A DNA stretch of 7,008 nucleotides from Candidatus Heimdallarchaeota archaeon (GTDB taxonomy: Archaea > Asgardarchaeota > Heimdallarchaeia > Heimdallarchaeales > Heimdallarchaeaceae), in the NCBI GenBank assembly GCA_016839875.1, contig JAEOTK010000092.1:1-7008 (forward strand), written 5' to 3'. Every line of letters starts with the position of its first letter. The stretch's first letter is position 1. The position numbers were made by a program, and so were the translations under genes. Shown here piece by piece: positions 5,183 through 7,008 of the stretch. The notes under the pieces were generated by a model. That model had not been told where the DNA came from, made no database searches, and was given only the letters and a program-made list of their open reading frames with translations.

Positions 5183-5189
5183 TATTAAT
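5183..5189 (+). promoter_or_regulatory. TATA-like box of zinc-ribbon gene
   Basis: TATTAAT in the context GGAAAGATATTAATTC is centred about 32 bases before ATG 5218. This would place the transcription start within a few bases of the start codon, that is, a leaderless or nearly leaderless mRNA. No Shine-Dalgarno sequence precedes the ATG, consistent with this. Confidence 0.4.
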
Positions 5190-5217
5190 TCAAAAAAATC
5201 CATTGTATAATGAACGC

Positions 5218-5370
5218 ATGATGAATGACGATGAAACTCAAACATGTTCTAATTGTGGTTCAACAATGATTAAAAAACAAGATTACTTGCCAGATGATTT
5301 TGAACTGAAGGAAATTAAGAAATTCTGGTTATGTAGTGGTTGTATGAGATACGAATTGATTTCTGATTAA
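5218..5370 (+). CDS. Small zinc-ribbon protein (50 aa)
   Basis: Short acidic protein starting MMNDDE, with two CxxC knuckles, CSNC (residues 10-13) and CSGC (39-42), separated by 25 residues. This is the spacing and layout of a zinc ribbon binding one Zn ion through four cysteines. The first knuckle is followed by GS and the second preceded by FWL, as in transcription- or ribosome-associated ribbons. The start may be ATG 5218 or 5221. The mRNA is probably leaderless and ends at a T7 tract (5388-5394) that overlaps the 3' end of the convergent cytidine deaminase gene, 14 bases away. The partner (nucleic acid or protein) cannot be deduced. Coding is supported by the paired CxxC pattern and a clean frame; it is not matched to a named family. 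Confidence 0.7.
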   Translation: MMNDDETQTCSNCGSTMIKKQDYLPDDFELKEIKKFWLCSGCMRYELISD

Positions 5371-5384
5371 TTCTGCTATACTCT

Positions 5385-5804
5385 CTATTTTTTTACAAAT
5401 ATTTCTCCAGAAGGTAGAAGTTCACTCAGAAGAGATTCAATTCTTTCTTTTTTATCGTTGATTGCAATTATCTTAATATCATGCTTATGCATTGAAGCAA
5501 ACTCATAGAGTTTCTGTCTACATGATCCACATGGTAAAACTGGAGGAGAACTATAAGAATAAACTACCGCTGCTTGAATATCTTTCTCACCATTGTTCAC
5601 TGCTGTTCCTATAGCATTCATTTCAGCATGAAGAGCTAGATAATCTGAAAACTCAACATTACAACCTGTGTAGACGTTTTTACTTTTCATCAGGAGTGCA
5701 GCTCCAACTTTGAAATTACTATAAGGAGCGTAAGCTTTTTCGCTGCTTTCTTTGGCTTGTTTAATGAGTTTTGTTAGAACTTCTTCTTCGATCATCAAAA
5801 TCAT
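5385..5804 (-). CDS. cdd: Cytidine deaminase, small tetrameric type (139 aa)
   Basis: Hydrolytic deamination of cytidine and deoxycytidine to uridine and deoxyuridine in pyrimidine salvage; cytoplasmic, usually a homotetramer of ~130-residue subunits. Visible motifs in order: AYAPYSNFKVGAAL (24-37); the ribose-binding TGCNVE (46-51); the zinc/catalytic motif HAE (59-61), with Glu61 as proton shuttle; PCGSC (91-95), supplying Cys92 and Cys95; and the C-terminal ELLPSG segment. The first zinc ligand is His59, whereas most tetrameric enzymes have Cys (CAE); His is the ligand in the longer dimeric class. Length and C terminus still fit the short class. The start is ATG 5804 or ATG 5795; no strong ribosome site favours either. 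The gene faces the zinc-ribbon gene and diverges from the rRNA. Confidence 0.93.
   Translation of the reverse strand: MILMIEEEVLTKLIKQAKESSEKAYAPYSNFKVGAALLMKSKNVYTGCNVEFSDYLALHAEMNAIGTAVNNGEKDIQAAVVYSYSSPPVLPCGSCRQKLYEFASMHKHDIKIIAINDKKERIESLLSELLPSGEIFVKK
5388..5394 (+). terminator. T-tract terminator of zinc-ribbon gene
   Basis: Seven T (context CTCTCTATTTTTTTAC) lie 17 bases after the zinc-ribbon stop. The tract overlaps the final lysine codons of the opposing cytidine deaminase gene, so the two 3' ends are packed together. Confidence 0.4.
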
Positions 5805-6016
5805 TTATCTAGAGTATTGTTTTCCTAAAAGTTTTTCCTACATTCGGTCTCAAAAAAAAGCGGTAAAAGAATCACCAAACAATATCTTTTTATCTAAGAC
5901 CCATGATGTCCATAATGCGAATATCATATTGGGTATTTGCTAGTCTGTTGTATCTTACCCTAACAGGTAGGAAGTGCAGTATTAAATTTCTGCAACTAAG
6001 TTCAAAAACACAATGA
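5805..6016. other. Non-coding region upstream of 23S rRNA
   Basis: No gene is recognised on either strand; a short open frame here is antisense to the deaminase start and lacks a ribosome site. No tRNA and no 16S 3' end is present. Small inverted repeats occur: TACC/GGTA within TTACCCTAACAGGTAG (about 5955-5970), and TGCAG/CTGCA (5975-5994) around an AT-rich TATTAAATTT. The latter could be an accessory TATA element or regulator site for the rRNA. Confidence 0.4.
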
Positions 6017-6043
6017 TTATAAATAAGAGGAATAAACCCTCTT
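6017..6043 (+). promoter_or_regulatory. Probable 23S rRNA promoter
   Basis: TTATAAATA (6017-6025) is a near-consensus archaeal TATA box preceded by A-rich sequence. AAGAGG (6025-6030) and CCTCTT (6038-6043) form a 6-bp inverted repeat between it and the expected transcription start near 6045-6050, where the composition turns GC-richer. The position, about 130 bases before the mature rRNA, fits a stand-alone 23S transcription unit. Confidence 0.5.
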
Positions 6044-6149
6044 CTCGCGCAATAAAATGCGAGTATATCACCTCCTGGATTTTATCCACTGAACGTTTCG
6101 TTCGGTTAGCTGACAAGAACTCTCCAAGAAGGCGAAAACCGATTCCTAA
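6044..6149 (+). other. Pre-23S rRNA leader with hairpins
   Basis: This is probably the transcribed leader removed during rRNA maturation. It holds three small perfect or near-perfect stems: CTCGC/GCGAG (6044-6063), TGGAT/ATCCA (6076-6088, triloop) and TGAACG/CGTTCG (6090-6104, triloop, ending in a G-U pair). ATCACCTCCT at 6067-6076 equals the usual 16S 3' tail. The partner strand of any processing stem would lie downstream of the 23S gene, outside the window. Confidence 0.5.
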
Positions 6150-7008
6150 ATTAACCTACACTATGCATACGCCATGTAGTGGATGACTTGGCTAGGGAGC
6201 CGATGAAGGGCGCGGTAAGCGGCGAAACGCTGTGGGAAGGCGCAGACAGCCTACGATCCACAGATTCCCGAATCGGATTTCCGGCTATAGTCGAATAAAT
6301 TATAGCAGCCAGAAATGGCGGGGAACGCAGGGAACCAAAACATTCAAGTACCTGCAGGAAAAGAAAACAATCGTGATTCCGGTATTAACGGCGAGTGAAA
6401 CCGGATCAGGCCAAACCGAATTCTCTTTTTGAAAAATTAGAGTAGATGTGGTGTTTTTTGACTACATAAAAGACCGTAAGAGCGAAATCGAAAATCCCTG
6501 GAAAGGGATGCCATAGAGGGTAATAGCCCCGTAGATGTAAACTCACGGCTTAGTAGTATCAAGACTAGCGTGGCTTGGATTTGTCGCGTAAATATGGGAG
6601 GACTAACTCCCAAGCCTAAATACTCCCCTAGACCGATAGCGCACTAGTAACGTGAGTGAAAGTTGAAAAGTATTCGAAGTCCGAGAGTGAAAAGTGCCTG
6701 AAACTACATGGTAACAGACGTGGATGGCTTGAAAGGGTAGAGTCTCAATGAAGGAACCCTTCGTAAGATGGTAGTACGAATTGAGAGGACCAGAGTCATC
6801 CGTTCCGTCTTGAAACACGGGCCGAGGAGTTCAGGTTTGTGGCAAGCTTAAGCAATTGCGGTAGCGTAGCGAAAGCAATCAGCGCGCAGCTTCGGCAAGG
6901 CGCGACGTCCGATAAGGGCGTGAAGTCACAGGTCTGAGACCCGAAAGCAGTTGATCTATCCCTGGCCAAGATGAAGCGCTTCGAAAGGAGCGTGGAGGTC
7001 TGAAGGGG
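6150..7008 (+). rRNA. rrl: 23S ribosomal RNA, 5' part (cut by window edge)
   Basis: Large-subunit rRNA, about the first 860 bases, covering domain I and the start of domain II. The 5' region has GTGGATGACTTGGCTAGG and GCCGATGAAGGGCG (6179-6211), equivalent to the start of E. coli 23S; by that alignment the mature end lies at about 6150-6156. Later landmarks include ACGGCGAGTGAAACCGG (6389 onward), AGGGTAATAGCCCCGTA (about 6517), CTAGTAACGTGAGTGAAAG (6645-6663), TCTTGAAACACGGGCCGAGGAGT (about 6808) and CCCTGGCCAAGATGAAGC near the end. The form is archaeal. No 16S gene lies immediately upstream, so the 16S and 23S genes appear unlinked here. The exact 5' end is estimated, not observed. Confidence 0.95.

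Noticed and set aside
5752..5943. Plus-strand open frame of 63 codons
   Set aside because: Partly antisense to the cytidine deaminase start, no ribosome site, no recognisable domain.
5989..6069. Minus-strand hydrophobic frame starting at a GTG next to AGGAGGTGAT in the 23S leader
   Set aside because: The Shine-Dalgarno-like bases overlap the would-be start codon, leaving no spacing, and the frame runs across the rRNA promoter.
6232..6818. Open frames at 6232-6432 (+) and 6603-6818 (-)
   Set aside because: Both lie wholly inside 23S rRNA.

Overview
The window is AT-rich and looks archaeal. TATA-like boxes sit about 25-35 bases before several starts, short genes end in T-tracts, Shine-Dalgarno matches are GTGAT/AGGTGA, and the 5' part of an archaeal-type large-subunit rRNA lies at the right edge with no 16S rRNA directly upstream. 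Compact AT-rich coding, families of TPR-like proteins and a stand-alone 23S gene would fit an Asgard archaeon. That placement is inference; only archaeal origin is reasonably supported.

Left half (1-4430). The main feature is a repeated two-gene cassette: a micro-gene encoding a 23-residue peptide, its own T-tract terminator, then a separately promoted gene for a ~525-residue TPR-like protein. Cassette A is peptide 74-145 plus TPR protein 265-1845. Cassette B is peptide 2657-2728 plus TPR protein 2853-4430. Between them lie a minus-strand cupin gene (1863-2198) and a third, solo peptide gene (2473-2538) with an unrelated promoter. All three peptides share a DPDEGD-x(2)-ILPP-x-W-x-P core. The layout resembles cytoplasmic peptide/TPR-receptor pairs (RRNPP/Rap-Phr, arbitrium), but no helix-turn-helix is evident in the TPR proteins and no secretion signal in the peptides. 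I know of no described archaeal equivalent, so this is the candidate new system.

Middle (4431-5804). A TM2-domain membrane protein is followed by a ~400-base stretch with no clear protein gene but with a terminator-like hairpin and T-tract that may end a small RNA. Then come a 50-residue zinc-ribbon protein and, convergent with it, a tetrameric-type cytidine deaminase.

Right end (5805-7008). A non-coding stretch carries the probable rRNA promoter and a leader rich in small hairpins, followed by 23S rRNA from about 6150, cut off by the window edge. The leader contains ATCACCTCCT, the sequence usual at a 16S 3' end, although no 16S gene is present.
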